From Bimuria novae-zelandiae CBS 107.79 (taxonomy: Eukaryota > Ascomycota > Dothideomycetes > Pleosporales > Didymosphaeriaceae), in the NCBI GenBank assembly GCA_010015655.1, contig ML976702.1:186001-250000 (forward strand): DNA of 64,000 nt, given 5' to 3'. The stretch's first letter is position 1; the number at the start of each line of letters is the position of its first letter. Below, one piece after another: positions 24,045 through 36,958 of this stretch. The position numbers and the translations under genes were made by a program. The notes under the pieces were generated by a model, which saw nothing but the letters and a program-made list of their open reading frames with translations, was not told the origin of the DNA and searched no databases.

Positions 24045-26152
24045 GAGCTAGCACGCTAACTTTATATAAGATATAATATTTAAAAGACGTACTCTAACCT
24101 TTAATAAACTTGAAAAAATCTTTTCTAAAATACTATTAATGTGCACTATTTATATAAAAGAATTAACTATATTCGCAATTCTTAATAAGTTTTTAAATAC
24201 TAAAAGTTATAGTGTAAATACTAATAAAAAGTTAGGTGAGAAGAGTAAGAAGTGTTAATATAAGAAAAGTAATTATTATTGGGCTTTAATCTCGTGCTAA
24301 GAACTTAAAATAGTTATTATTAAAAAATGACTTATTAGGATTCCGCTAATTACGCTTACTTAGACTAAATAAATTTTTTTAAATTAAATTACCCTCTCTG
24401 AGTTTAGCACGCTTAACGCTAGGATTAATAAAAAGGATTTTAGTTATTTAAACCTTATAAGTAATTATAAAACTTTTATTTTACTTTTTTATTTACGGAA
24501 GATCGTCGCGGCCCTTATTTACCATCCATATTATTACGCAGCATAAGGCTAAGACTCTAATCGCATATAGTATATTTTACTATAAATATTATCTTCTTTT
24601 TAATAATATAATTATAAATAGAGGCGCTATACTATATCTTATTAATAATTATACGATTTATATGCCTAGCACTTTCAATAAATGAACTTTAATTAAAAGT
24701 GTGAATACCAGCATATAGGCTCTAGCTATTAGTAAAATAGAGAATACTCACCTTATAACATTCTATATGGAGCACGCGGTTTACACACGAAGGATATACT
24801 ACTAAAAGACGATATTATTATAGAGGGATTCTATTTAAATATCGTTTCGGAATTTCGCCTGTAGGAATATAAGATTTAGTACTTAAGTTTAAATAATATA
24901 CTACGCATAAGCACGCTATAGAATAATATAATACTAAGTAAGCTTTATCGCGAGTATAACTTCTTATTCTCTAAATATAAGCCTTTTAATTTATATTTTT
25001 AAATCTTTAATAATATACTTTACGGAAATTAGTGCTGTTAGCATAATTCTCTAAAAACTAATAATAAATAAATATAATATATGAAAGATAAATATTTTAG
25101 TTAAGAAGCTCTTCGCGCGCTTATTCGCTACGCATAAAACGTTTAAATTGATAAGATTACTTATATTTAGTATAGGTATCACGTAAGTACTTATGTAGTA
25201 TCGCGAGTTTCGCGTAAACTAAAGGTGTCTTTCCTAAGACCGTACTTTTGAATGTTATAGGATCTTTTTAATTTGACTACAAGTAGATTAGGAGAGGAAA
25301 GGAACCTTATCTTAAAAGATAATTTTAGTAGGAAAATTTATAGCAATCTGCTTATTTTAAAAGGCCTTAAATTAATTATAGGAGTCTTTAAGCCCTTTAT
25401 TACACATATTAAAAGTAAGTACTCGCTAAATATTATAATAATTATATAAAATAATACTATAACAACAATTTCTTAGTATGATAAAATATAATTTAAAGGA
25501 TACATAGCTAATAAGGAAATTATAAATATAATTATGCCGTTATACACTTATAAACTAAATAAAAGTATAAAATAAGCTGGGTAAGAGATTATTATAAAAG
25601 TAATTAATATACGCATAAATGTAAATCTACCTACTAAGTTCTAGTTAAATATTATAGACTCTATAGCGTGGCTTTATAAAATAAGTCCCGCAGCTTATAA
25701 TAAGATTTAATTTTTAAATATAGTATTAAATAGCTAGTTTTAATAGTACTTCTAATACTATTAGCCTATAAAAGTAAGTTTCACGACTATAAATCTGTAC
25801 CATAATTAAAGTAGTACTTATGCCTATAGCTATGATGTGTACATATTAAATAGGGAGTAATTCACTAAGTAAGATAAACGCAGATCTAAAGTAAACCCAA
25901 GCGGCTACATTAAAATTTTAGTAACCTATTAATCTTCTAATATATATAGAATATAGGTCCCAGTACATAATTAAGTTATTGTAACGCAAAACGACGTCTT
26001 TAATAAAACTTACTTTTATAAAGGTAAGGCTAATATTAGTATATTAAAAGCTAAGGCTATTAAGGTAGTTAAAATCCTTTATAAGGATAAAATTAAAAAT
26101 TTGAAAACGGCCTATAATAGTATTAGTCTTCTTACTTAGGTAAATAAGTAGG
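24045..26152 (+). pseudogene. Copia-A gag-integrase remnant
   Basis: RIP-degraded + strand sequence between the solo LTR and Gypsy-2. The clearest part is the integrase C-terminus around 25920-26060, where a frame with few stops (NIYRIQVPVHN, then VIVTQNDVFNKTYFYKGKAN) fits the Copia pattern NIYRIWVP..NKVI..RDV.F. Upstream sequence (24.1-25.8 kb) is consistent with gag and the integrase core but is too damaged to assign motifs. Not functional. Confidence 0.5.
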
Positions 26153-26421
26153 TGTGACGGCCTGGCATGCCGGCAGGACACATGACCTCGCGTGAGAGGC
26201 GCGACTGCCTCACGCCTGGGTGCAGCTGCCTCACGCCTGGGCGCAGCTGCCCACGCACCCAGTGTAGCTATTTCGAATAGATAGATGTTCCGTGCCGAGC
26301 GGCAGCGCATAAAAGCGCCGTAGGCCTGTGTACCTACAGTCTCCTCATCTTAGTGTAGCTAAAATAGAGCCAACCTACCTTATCTACTCTCTTAATACAG
26401 GAGCCTGTGCCCGTTCTTATA
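26153..26421 (+). repeat. 5' LTR of Gypsy-2
   Basis: Begins TGTGACGGCCTGGCATGCC, ends CCGTTCTTATA. It contains a direct repeat of TGCCTCACGCCTGGGYGCAGC. Its outer half is GC-rich and unmutated; its last 70 bp are RIP-altered relative to the partner. Confidence 0.93.
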
Positions 26422-29400
26422 TTATACTAAGATCTTTTTACTTAGCTAGAGATAGTAATAAAATATTAAATTAAACTACTTAATCTACCTACGCGCACGA
26501 CTTAATAATAATTACCTTAAAGGATTTATCGCACGACTACGCTAAGCCGTTAGTTTATTATAAAGTATAATTACCTGCAACGAGAGGTCCTAATACTACT
26601 AAGTAACGTACTACTTAAAGGGAGTTAAAGGACGCAGTTTAAAAATAGCACGCCGTAGCCAGCTAGGAGAGCTAATTAGCCTGCTACCCTTTACTTAACG
26701 AACGTGCTATATAGGAAACCTACTACTTATATAAAGAGGGCTATAAGAGCCCTAGCCTCTATAAGAGAGGAACCTATCCTTATTAACTATCCTAAGCACT
26801 ACTTGCTCGCCTTCTCCTTGCTAGAGAACTAATAACTAGCTACTCTACCTATAGTATTAATAAAATAGCACTAAAACACCTATTTATAGCGTTAGTCTTA
26901 AAAAAGGAGATGCTGGGCAGCGCGTACGACCTATCTAAGCTCTTTATCTACTAAGAACACGAAATCCAGAGTTACGGCTCTATTACTAAGGAAAACCACG
27001 ATTAAGACACTTCCTTAAAACTTGCTTATATCTAGTAAGGTATCGATAAGGACCTCTTGCAACCTCCCTAGCTACCTACGTTTACTAGTAATAACCTAAT
27101 TACTGCGACGCTAGAGGCCATAATTAAGCATTTTAGGCAGGAACTAGTAAAGATTACTATAGAGCTAGTTAGCCAGCTACTTCTTTGTGGTGTGGAGCGA
27201 TAATAACTATATATGTACCGCCAGATCGCTACTAATATCTTGGCTAAAGGCGAAGGGCTGCATAGAGCCCTTGTTTAAGCGTAGTAAAAGATAGACAGGT
27301 TAAAAGTCTAACTTGCTAAACAGGCTATAGCAGGCTCTACCCCTAATATACTAATAACTTAATCTTGTATAACTAAATTCTAAATTCTCTTTTAGATCTT
27401 AAGCTAGAGCGTCCCCTCCGCTAACAACTCGCCGAGCTCTAAGTCTAGCGAGCCTAATAACTTATATTTTTCTCGCTTATTACTATTTAAGCCTATTACT
27501 TATCTATATACACGCTCTTTAGGCGTAAGCTAGCGCTTAGTTAAGTTCTTAGACCCTCCGCTGCTCTTAGACGGTAAGATAACTACGACCTTTAAGCACT
27601 AGAGGGCCTATATAGAGAATAAACTTCGGTTCAATCGCGATTAGTTTGTGGGAGAGACTTTAGAGGATACCTAAGAGCGTATCGCAGCATATATAACTAC
27701 ACGTATAGAGGATCCCGCCCGTAACTAACTTGTAACTTTAATTAGAGCTCTATAAAACGGTAGCGAACGCATTAATAGCGAATTTATAATAAATATAATA
27801 GAGTAAGCTTTTGGCGACCTATATAAGGAGAAGAAGGCCTATTAGGCATTTATCTAATTACGCCTTTGCTCTATAGCTAAGTTTGCTAGCTTCTAAGTAG
27901 ACTTCTTTTGCCTTACGATGCAGCGCAAGCTACCTGCTAACTAATAAGTTAAAGAGTTTTATAAGAAGCTTATAGATTAACTTTATATAGATATAGGCCG
28001 TGATATTTATCGCCTTAAGGATAATTACTCTAAGTTTATTAACATCGCCCGCGACCTCGCACGAGAGGTAGTAATTATAGACTCTTAGGTTATAGCGCGC
28101 GCTAAACGAGAATCTCGAAAGAAGGCTACTCCTACCTTAGCCACTAGGTCTCGCGAGTACGCTTTAATACTAGCGTAGCCCCTTACTCGCATATAGCTAA
28201 CGCGCGCTGCCACTATAGCTCTAAGTAGCTAGCTTACCTGCTACTATTATAAAAAGTTAGGATATATTACTTAAGACTGCCTAAATAGTCCTGTTAATTA
28301 GAAAGCGTTAGAGGCCAGCGATTTAGCACCGTAAGCTAATAAAGAGGTATATTATAAGACTAAGGACAGAGGCTTCCTCTCTTTTAACGAGGAATTAGGA
28401 AAAGTATTACTCTAGGGGAAGTCTCCTTCCTAGAGAATCCTATAGGAGCTGCTAGCATACGAGACCTCTTATTTAGTGGAAGTGCTTTTACTCTGCCCTG
28501 CCGTATCTTAATAAACGGGCTAGCAATTAGGTTAAAGGCTCTTATTAATACAGGCGCAGGTAGCTACGTCCTAGTCTACTTTAAACACCTCCGTATAATT
28601 AAGAAGGGACTTAAGGTATCTATTAAAAGCATAGAAGCTGTTCCCTTGGCTAGATATAATAGTTAACTAAATAGGTAGGTAAATGAGCACTTCTAGGCTG
28701 ACCTGGTGCTAAATAGCCACCGCCTTACTACTTACTTTATACCCTGCGACACTGGCTGCCACGACCTTATAGTTAGCCGCAAGCTTCTTAAGGAAGCTAA
28801 CGTCTGGATTAACTATAGGTAGTAGATACTTAAGTGGCTAGATATAATATAGATTAACTATAAATAAGACATTATTATCCTAACGCAGGGCATAGCTATA
28901 GGAATTAATCCTAAGTATTAGGCAGATGCTAACTAACGTGACAAGCTTATAGACGTGGCTATTATACGGCATATCTACTGCTTATCGTAGTAATCCCCTT
29001 AGCGTCGTACCTACCAGAAGAACCTAGCAAAGATAGAGGAGTAGCTTTGCTACTAAGCGCTGCCATTATAAGAGTAGTAGCTAACTTGCCCTAAACCTGT
29101 CTCTCGCGAGGACCTCGCTAAGGCAGGCCTTAAGATTAATATTATAGGAGCTATAGCATTTATAATTAATACGCGTTAAAAAGAGATAGTTATTAGCTAT
29201 ATTAGTGTTTACGAAGTAGAGAAGCTAATCTAAGACTATAAGGAGGAGCTAGGCTAGACAGACCCGCTAGACCTAGATAAAGAACTCCGCTAGCTTCTTA
29301 TAAAGAAGTTACTATTCCTAGGCTATGCGGGCGCTACCCTAGCTTACTTCTTAAAGAAGAACTCTAACGTACTACCTCTATACTATAATAGCGTTAATTA

Positions 29401-32400
29401 TAATATTAAGCTAACTATAGATAATATACTAACATTAAGCCTACTGTATAGCATGTCTCTGGAGCAGTTATAGCTTGTTAAGGATTACCTAAATAACTAC
29501 CTCTAACGCGGCGTTATTACTCACAGTAACGCGCCTTACGCCTTACTAGTACTATTTGCTAAGAAGCCTAGAGGGGGGTAGCGATTTTATGTTAACTATC
29601 GCAAGCTTAACGCTATTATAAAGAAAGATATCTATCCTATCCTACTTATCTAAGAGACCCTTGCGAGGCTCGCCTGTGCTAAAATATTTACTAAGCTAGA
29701 CATACGGCAGGCCTTTTATCGCATTTGACTAGATAAGGAAGCAGAGGACCTAACCACGTTTTATATACGCTATAGTAACTATAAGTATCGTATACTCTTA
29801 TTTGGTCTTTGTAATAAACCTGCCACCTTTTAGTAATATATTAATAGGGTACTGTATGGCCTACTTGACGACTTTTGCACAGCATATCTGGACAATATCC
29901 TTATCTACTCAGAGGATCCACTACACTATAAGGAGCATGTTACGCAGGTGCTTAAACGACTCCGCGACGCTAGTTTACAAGCAGACATTAAGAAGAGCGA
30001 GTTTATAGTAACTAGGATAAAGTTCCTTAGCCTTATTATTAGCACTTAAGGCATTTAGAAGGACCTAAAGAAGATCGCTGCTATATAGGACTGGCCTATG
30101 CCTACATTAGTTAAAAGCATATAGTTATTTTTAGGCTTTTATAACTTCTGCCAAACCTTCCTTAAGGACTATAGACGCATTATTAGACCGCTTATAAAGC
30201 TCTTTAAGAAGGGCGCCTAGCATGCCTTTAGAGAGTAAGAGCTTACAGCCTTTTAGCAAGTTAAAGACCTTATGCTATTAGATAACGTACTTGCTTATTA
30301 CTCTCCCTATCGCGTCACACGCATGGAAATAAACGCAAGCGATAGTGTTATTACTAGCGTACTCTCTTAGCTACAGGATAACGGACTCTGGCAACCTGTA
30401 GCCTTTTATTCTAAGATAATAAGCGACCCGCAGATAAACTATAATATACACGATAAAGAGATGCTGGCCGTAATCTATAGCCTTAAAGAATAGAGATCTT
30501 AGCTTATTAGTCTATAGACAACTAAGCCTTTTAGCGCTATTACTAACTATTAAGCGCTAGAGTACTTCTCTACTAAGCGCGAGCTCACTCCTTAATAGAT
30601 GCGCTAGGCTATAATAGTGGCTAATTTTAACCTAAAGCTTACCTACTAACTAGGCACTACTAACGTAGTGGCTAACGCGCTGTTACGCAAGCAGGAAGAA
30701 CTATAGACTTAAAAGAAAAAGGATAAGATAGCTCGTATAAGGGTCTTCTTATAGGCTAAGTAGCTAGACATTAACATAGTGCAAGAAGCCACAACCCAAC
30801 TCGCTAACCTGGCTACTTAAGGATTATAAGGCCAGGAGCTTAAGATCGCTATAATAAACACCTTTCTAGCCTCTCCCTTTATAGAGGATCCTTATGCCCT
30901 CGTCGATTAGGTAATTAAGGTAAACTAGAATTATAATACCCTACAAAAGCTACGGGAAAAAGCTCTATCTAATAACTAAAGACTATAGAAGCTAAATAAT
31001 TAAGATCTACTCTTATATAAAGATTAGCTAGTTATCCTAGCAGTCAACTTCCTACACACCTACTTAATCTAAGCCGCCTATACTACGTAGCTCACTGCTT
31101 ACCTAGGAAAAAGGAAGATAGCGAAGCTACTTAGAGATTAGTACTACTAGCCAAATCTAGCGAAGGACGTGGACACCTATATTGCTGCCTATAAGGCTTG
31201 TTAATAGAGTTATATGCCCTACGACCGTACCCTAGAACTACTTAAGCTATTACTAATACTAGAGTAAGCATGGCAGGACGTTTTAATAGACTTTAAGTTA
31301 TTCCCACCTAATAAGAAAGGGTATAATAACGCCTTTATTATAGTTAACTGCCTAAGCAAGCGCTGCTTCTCACTGCCCTGCTACAAGATAACCACGGCGG
31401 AACAGGCTATAGATATGTACTATCGCTATATCTGGCGCGTGTACGGCCCACCCAAGTCTATTATCTCTAATCGAGGCCCGCAGTTTATCTTAGTATTTAT
31501 AAACGAGCTATGCTAACATATAGGCGTTAAGTAAAAGCTCTTAATAGCTTATTATCCTTAGACTAATAGTAATATAAAAATTATAAACTAGTACCTTAAC
31601 CAGCGCCTTCGCCTATTTATTAACTACTACTAGAATAACTAGTCTAACCTACTACCCTACATGGACTGGGCTCAGGCTATACTGCCTTATAAGACTACAG
31701 GCCTCTCGCCGTACGAGATCGAGTTCGGACATTAGCCTACACACTACTAGGACTAGGAAGAGTGGATAAAGACCTCGCCTATAGCCTGTAAGTAGATGTC
31801 CCGAGAGGAAGCGCAGAACTACGTAAAGGTTTAATACAACGCTATAAAGCAGGCTATAAAGATAGCTTAGAGAGGGATTATTTATGCCTAGGAGCAACAA
31901 GCACGTTAAGTAAATAAGAAGTAACGTAAGCTAGATTTTAGAGTAGGTAATTAAGTCTATATCACGCCGAGAGGCTTTATAACTAACTAGCCTAGTTAGA
32001 AGCTTAACTAGCAGATGTATAGGCCCTATCTAATTATTACTATAAAAGGACACTCCTACTAAGTTAAGCTTTCGCCGTATATACACATGCACAATGTCTT
32101 CCATATAGACTGCCTATAGAAAGCTGCCATAGACACACTACTAGGTTAGATAGAGCTAGAAGAGGAGCTAATAGAGGTTAATAATAACTTAGAATAGTAA
32201 GTAGAGGAGATTCTTAATAGCTGTATCTACTAAGGACGTTTATAATATAAAGTCTCCTAGACTACCTATAATCCTAACCCTACCTGGTACAACGCCCGAG
32301 GCTTTGTTAGGGCACTATATAAGGTAAAGGAGTATTATAACGCATACTTAGACAAAGCAGGGCTACTACTACGACTAGATATCTGGCTACGAGCGTATAA

Positions 32401-32525
32401 GGCTGGCACCTATCTAGAGATAATAAAGGAAGATAATAAAGCTGCGGTTATACTAGCACAAGGTAAGACACGAAGGAGGTAACACGACGGACTTAGAGGA
32501 CTGCGCCTACCTTAGAGGGGGGTGA
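26422..32525 (+). pseudogene. Gypsy-2 gag-pol-chromodomain remnant
   Basis: Landmarks on the + strand: a gag zinc knuckle reduced to CYYYKKLGYITQDC (about 28236-28280, middle Cys and His now Tyr); protease ALINTGAGSYVL (about 28535-28570, catalytic Asp now Asn); and reverse transcriptase about 29520-30000 with FTKLDIRQAFYRI and AYLDNILIYSEDP (second catalytic Asp now Asn). RNase H (EINASDSVITSVLSQLQDNG) is near 30325-30385. Integrase includes PKSIISNRGPQFI (about 31453-31490) and LPYKTTGLSPYEIEFG (about 31680-31730). A chromodomain (VEEILNSCIYQGRLQYKV, then TWYNARGFV) lies near 32200-32310. The chromodomain places it in the chromoviruses, whose integrases target marked chromatin. Stops are almost all TAA/TAG. 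Not functional. Confidence 0.9.
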
Positions 32526-32794
32526 TGTAATGGCCTGGCATGCCGGTAGGACACATAACCTCGCGTGAGAGGCGCGACTACCTCACGCCTGGGTGCAGCT
32601 GCCTCACGCCTGGGCGTAGCTGCCCACGCACCCAGTGTAGCTATCTCGGATAGATAGATGTTCCGTGCCGAGCGGCAGCGCATAAAAGCGCCGCAGGCCT
32701 GTGTACCTACAGTCTCCTCATCTTAGTGTAGCTGAAATAGAGCCAACCTACCTCATCTACTCTCTTAATGCAGGAGCCTGTGCCCGTCCTCACA
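32526..32794 (+). repeat. 3' LTR of Gypsy-2
   Basis: Begins TGTAATGGCCTGGCATGCC, ends CCGTCCTCACA, followed by TSD gtagg. Here the first 60 bp are altered and the last 70 bp are pristine, the mirror of the 5' copy. Confidence 0.93.
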
Positions 32795-32799
32795 GTAGG

Positions 32800-33371
32800 C
32801 AAATTTTAAATTTATTTTATTTACTAAGCGCGAGCTTAGTGGTGCTAAGCTTGATTAAAGTATTAATATAGCTTGCTAAGCTATGTTAGAAACTACTAAG
32901 TAAAAAGTAGTGTTATAAACTAATTACCTATCTAGCGATTAGTTAGGAATTCGTGATTTATAAGAAAACTATTTAGTCCTAGTCACCCTAGACGTAACTC
33001 TTAAACTAGGGCTTTTTAATTAAAATAGTTTTTTTTAAAGATTATAAGAAATTTAATATTCTCTAGTATATATATAAACCTAGAAAAGCGGGCCTATTAA
33101 ATTTTAAACGTAATCCTTTTAGAGGCTTAAGCTTAATAGCTTAGCCTTTACTTTTTAACCTATACCAGACGCTTTCTCTACTATAAATAAGGTAGGAATA
33201 CCCGCTACTCACACCTATAGTAAGCTTAATGAGGACTTTATATCTTATTTAAGTAAGAAATTATAAGCGTAAACTTTTACAGTAAAGATATTACTATACC
33301 TTACTCTATAATAGATATGGCCTAAAAATCTATTTAATAATTAGCTAAAAGGTAGGATACACTTAGGTATA
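32800..33371. other. AT-rich Copia-A segment between Gypsy-2 and pogo-1
   Basis: Expected to continue the Copia-A integrase/RT junction, but too degraded for any motif to be seen. Confidence 0.35.
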
Positions 33372-35222
33372 TAACGTACCTTAAAAGCGAGTTAGACACA
33401 CAAGCGAGTCGGATACTCTGCTAAAACCTTACCAAATTATACCATCATCTATAATATAACGCGACGTCTTAACTACCTTACTAACTATACTATTAAAAGA
33501 AGCTTTTATATAGCTTGCACTTTAAGCTCTTTAATAAAATATAACTTTAACTTTATAACATGCTGTATTTATTTATAATAACTTTTAAACTATACTAAGT
33601 AACTAATGTACTAAAAAGATATTTTAACGTAATTATATACCTAACTAAATAAATCTACTTCTAATAAAGAACCAAGTAATTATTTGGATATACTTAACCT
33701 TGCCGTGTAAGGATTTCCGCCCTAGCTTATTACTATAAAAGATATAGCTAATTCTTTACTAGCTAAGCGTTACCGAGACCCTATAGACTAAAAATAAGCT
33801 ATAAACTTTATTAAGCGCTAGCTAGAGCTCTAAGTTAAGTTTAATTAAATGTATAACGATAAGAAAGCCCTCTATTAGGATCTTAAGGGTATATAGGGCT
33901 AGTTCTAGCTTATAAAGAATACTAAAGCCAGGTATAGTATCCTAGATAAATTCACCTATAAATTTAATAAGACTAGCCTTATTATAGGCATAATATTTAT
34001 AAGAGCAGGTATTAGAGGCTCTAAGCGTTAAAATAAGCTAAAAAGCGTATAGTAAGGTAACTAGAAGTAGATTTTAGTTATCTAAAATATTAATGCGATA
34101 GGCTAGGCGATTCTATGCTTTACTATCTTCTAGGGTAAGCACTATCTCTCTACCTAGTACCAAGAAAAGGATATACCTAGCGCCTAGATTTTTAGGGTCT
34201 CTAAAAATAGTTAAATAATAAATATGCTTAGTTTATAGTAGCTAAAATACTTTAACGCATATATAAAAAGGCGTACTATTAATAACTATTAGTTACTTAT
34301 TAATAATAGTTATAAGAGCTATAACTTGCTTAAGTTCTAATAATACTATAAAGATAATAAGATTATTATTCTTTATATATCTTCATATTTGTCGCACCGC
34401 CTATAGCCACTAGATATAGGATGTTTCTCGCTGTTAAAGAAGGTGTATAGGCGCTAAGCTAAGGATCTAATGCGTAACTATATTACGTATATTACTAAAA
34501 CTAAGTTCTTATCTTACTTTATTATTACTTTTTATGCTATAATAACTTAAAATAATATTTAAGAAAGCTTTTAAGGCGCTAGCCGTATTTCCTTTAATCT
34601 AAACATAATAATATTAAAGCTTAACGTCTGTCTGCGTATGCCTTTATCTTATACTATACGTGATAATACATAGTAGTCGTAGATACTTAGTAACACCCTA
34701 AAACTAGGGTTATAATTAACCCTAGTAAAGGAGAGGATTTAGAAGCACCTAAATAGTTTCTTAATATATTTAGTTAAGGCCTTTAAAGAGATAATAAAAG
34801 GCGTAGTAGTAGCGTATACGCTAGTGTTTGCGTAAAAGTAAATTACTAAGCTTTAAGCTACTAATAAGGCTACTACGCAATAGAAATTATATGAAAAAAA
34901 GTAGTTATATTAGAAAAATGTTCTTATACCTACTAATAGCTAGCGACTAGCTATACTAAAGGACTTTATAGCACGTAGTAATAATAAAAAGGTAAAGAAA
35001 AAAGTGCGCACTAATAAAAGTAAATTAACTTAATAGCGCTATAGATACTATAGTGAGACTAGGCATAATACGCGTACGTATAAAAAAAAGTAAAAGTAGA
35101 TTCTAAGTAAATTAGCCCACTATTATTTTTATAACTATTAATGCGCGTTCTGTATTATTATGTAGAGTATAGATTTTGGTGGAGCCTTAATCGAGTGTCT
35201 AACTTGCTTGTAAGGTACGTTA
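33372..35222 (+). mobile_element. Pogo-1 DNA transposon
   Basis: Terminal inverted repeats of about 28 bp: left ACGTACCTTAAAAGCGAGTT from 33374, right (minus strand) ACGTACCTTACAAGCAAGTT ending at 35220, both followed by AGACAC. TATATA flanks both ends, compatible with a TA TSD. It encloses a pogo/DDE_1 transposase remnant in + orientation and is inserted in Copia-A. Confidence 0.75.
33730..35110 (+). pseudogene. Pogo-1 DDE_1 transposase remnant with zinc knuckle
   Basis: The N-terminal DNA-binding part (IANSLLAKRYRDPIDQKQAI with an in-frame stop, about 33740-33800) fits the CENP-B/pogo helix-turn-helix. The DDE core continues to SHRLQPLDIGCFSLLKKVYR (about 34395-34450), where LQPLD supplies the third catalytic Asp of the family. 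The C-terminus carries a degraded CCHC-like motif RYYSETRHNTRTY (about 35046-35085), which in intact relatives would read RC..C..TGHN.RTC. Stops are TAA/TAG. Not functional. Confidence 0.75.
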
Positions 35223-36730
35223 TATACTAATTACTAATCTTAATAATTTATAGCTTAATTTTACTCACAAATATTTTCCTAAATCTTACGAGGCCTGAGC
35301 CAAGCCACAGAACTATACTATAGTAAATGCTATACTATAATCTACAATGCTTAAAAGAACGCTAGGGGCGTTACTATAAAAAGAAAAAAATATAGTTTAT
35401 TGTAGGGTTCCTCTGTAATAGAAGGAAATTTTTAATAGTTTATTAAAATTCTCAGTAATAGCAACGCTTCCCAAAGATGTAAGTCTTACGCTAGTTATTT
35501 ACCTTTATAGGAACAATCTTTTAGACCCTTTTATAATATAGAAACAACTATATTTACACCTACTTAGAGAGTTATTTTAAATAGCTTTAGTATTAGAGCA
35601 TAATACGCTATAATAGGCTACGCCTAGTTGTTGCCTAAGATCCTGAACCCTTAGTTATGCGAATCCTAGATATATAAGTTCGACGCCTAAAGCTTAACTT
35701 CGGACTCTCTATTAAATTTATAAGAATTCTTCTAGCACCTTTGGCTCCTTGAGCACCCAGCCCCTTATATACGCTACTTAGAGAAGGTACTTAAAAAGAA
35801 GTTATAAGGTCTAAGTCTCTAGACAGATCTCTACTACTTAAACAAATATAAATTTATAAATTTAATTAAAATAGCTTCTTTTTTATGAGTAAAGAGCGTA
35901 TTTTAGTATAAGGTACACTTTAAAAGATTAACCTTTTATAATTAATATACGCTATAATGCTTATAGCTAGGTTATTTTAAGCCATAATAGCTATTATTAC
36001 TAAGTTTAATTTAGTGATTAGGTAATATAACGTAGTTAAAGTATTTCTAAATATAAAGATTATACCTAAAAAACTAGTCTTTAATAAGCTACCTAACAGG
36101 TTTAAAAAGCCTAGTATTTATATAAAGCTTAATTAAGCTTTATATAGACTGAGAGATTTTCCTTCCCTCTAGTATAAAGAGTTTTTATCCTTACTTAAAG
36201 CTATCAGGCTTATTATTTTAAAATAAGAGCGGTGCCTATTCTTAATACTAATACGATAATTTTTAATCTATTCTACGTAGATAATATTCTGCTAATGTAT
36301 TATATACGTAACGAGCGAGAAGCTCACACTCTTTAGGAAAAGCTTACTAAGAAATATACGGTTATAAGAAAGGAGAAACTAAACTAGTTCTTGGGCATTT
36401 ACTTTCTCTAAGATTATAGGCTTAGAACTATAACCCTTCTCTATAATACGTATATTAATAAGGTAATAAAGTGCATCAAATTTAAGAATAGCAAGAGCTT
36501 GTTTGAGACTCCTCTTTTTAATAAAAGGCTTAATAAGTTAATAAGGGAAGCTTCAAAGTAAGATATTAAGTAGTATTAGAAATGCGTAGGCTTAGTACTT
36601 TATATAGTAATTATACTTTAACTAGATATTATATTTATAGTCTTAAAGCTTTTATAGGTTTTAATAAATCCTAGCAAAGCTTACTTTAATATAATTAATG
36701 TCGGATTAACAGTCTTAAAGACCTTAGGCG
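35223..36730 (+). pseudogene. Copia-A reverse transcriptase fragment
   Basis: Copia-type RT in + orientation: KPSIYIKLNQALYRLRDFPS (about 36103-36165), active site FYVDNILLM (about 36268-36296, YVDD now YVDN), LNQFLGIYFLQDYRLRTITL (about 36382-36440), then LDIIFIVLKLLQVLINPSKA (about 36620-36680) at the RNase H border. It ends abruptly at the Copia-B LTR, leaving no RNase H. The upstream part (35.2-35.9 kb) holds the integrase-RT linker. Confidence 0.7.
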
Positions 36731-36958
36731 TGTCACAAGGAATGCGTGTGTGGAGGAGCGAGCATTCTGTCAATGGTTGTCAAGGCCTATGTCGTGTTAC
36801 AAAACACTACATGTGTGGAGCGAGCCCCATATGGGACTAGTTTCCATATCCCGCGATGTACTTCGCTCCTTAGTAAATAGAAAAAAGAAAGAAATTAACT
36901 AATATAACTAATTATTAAGTATTCCCATTTAGCACTAGTGAAATAAGTCCCCTTAACA
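36731..36958 (+). repeat. Left LTR of Copia-B
   Basis: Begins TGTCACAAGGAATGCGTGTG, ends CCCCTTAACA. Its outer half is pristine; its inner half is AT-shifted relative to the partner. Confidence 0.85.

Larger units (their letters stand above)
26153..32794 (+). mobile_element. Gypsy-2: complete chromovirus-type Ty3/Gypsy element
   Basis: LTRs of 269 bp at 26153-26421 and 32526-32794 with perfect TSD gtagg (26148-26152 and 32795-32799). Element length 6642 bp, inserted in the Copia-A integrase region. Full domain order including a C-terminal chromodomain. Confidence 0.93.
10636..36730 (+). mobile_element. Copia-A: Ty1/Copia element, split by five later insertions
   Basis: Reconstructed from pieces 10636-11135, 23312-23781, 24040-26152, 32795-33371 and 35223-36730. 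The pieces carry, in order, a putative LTR, gag and integrase (ending with a typical Copia integrase C-terminus near 25930-26100), and a Copia reverse transcriptase (35.9-36.7 kb). Interrupting elements are Gypsy-450, a solo LTR, Gypsy-2 and pogo-1, plus Copia-C at second order. No 3' LTR is seen; the element stops in early RNase H at the edge of Copia-B. The overall reconstruction is an inference from domain order and matching TSDs of the inserted elements. Confidence 0.55.

Noticed and set aside
26044..26310. 88-codon minus-strand frame
   Set aside because: Covers the Gypsy-2 LTR boundary; its repeated AAAPRREAV-like peptide mirrors the LTR direct repeat.
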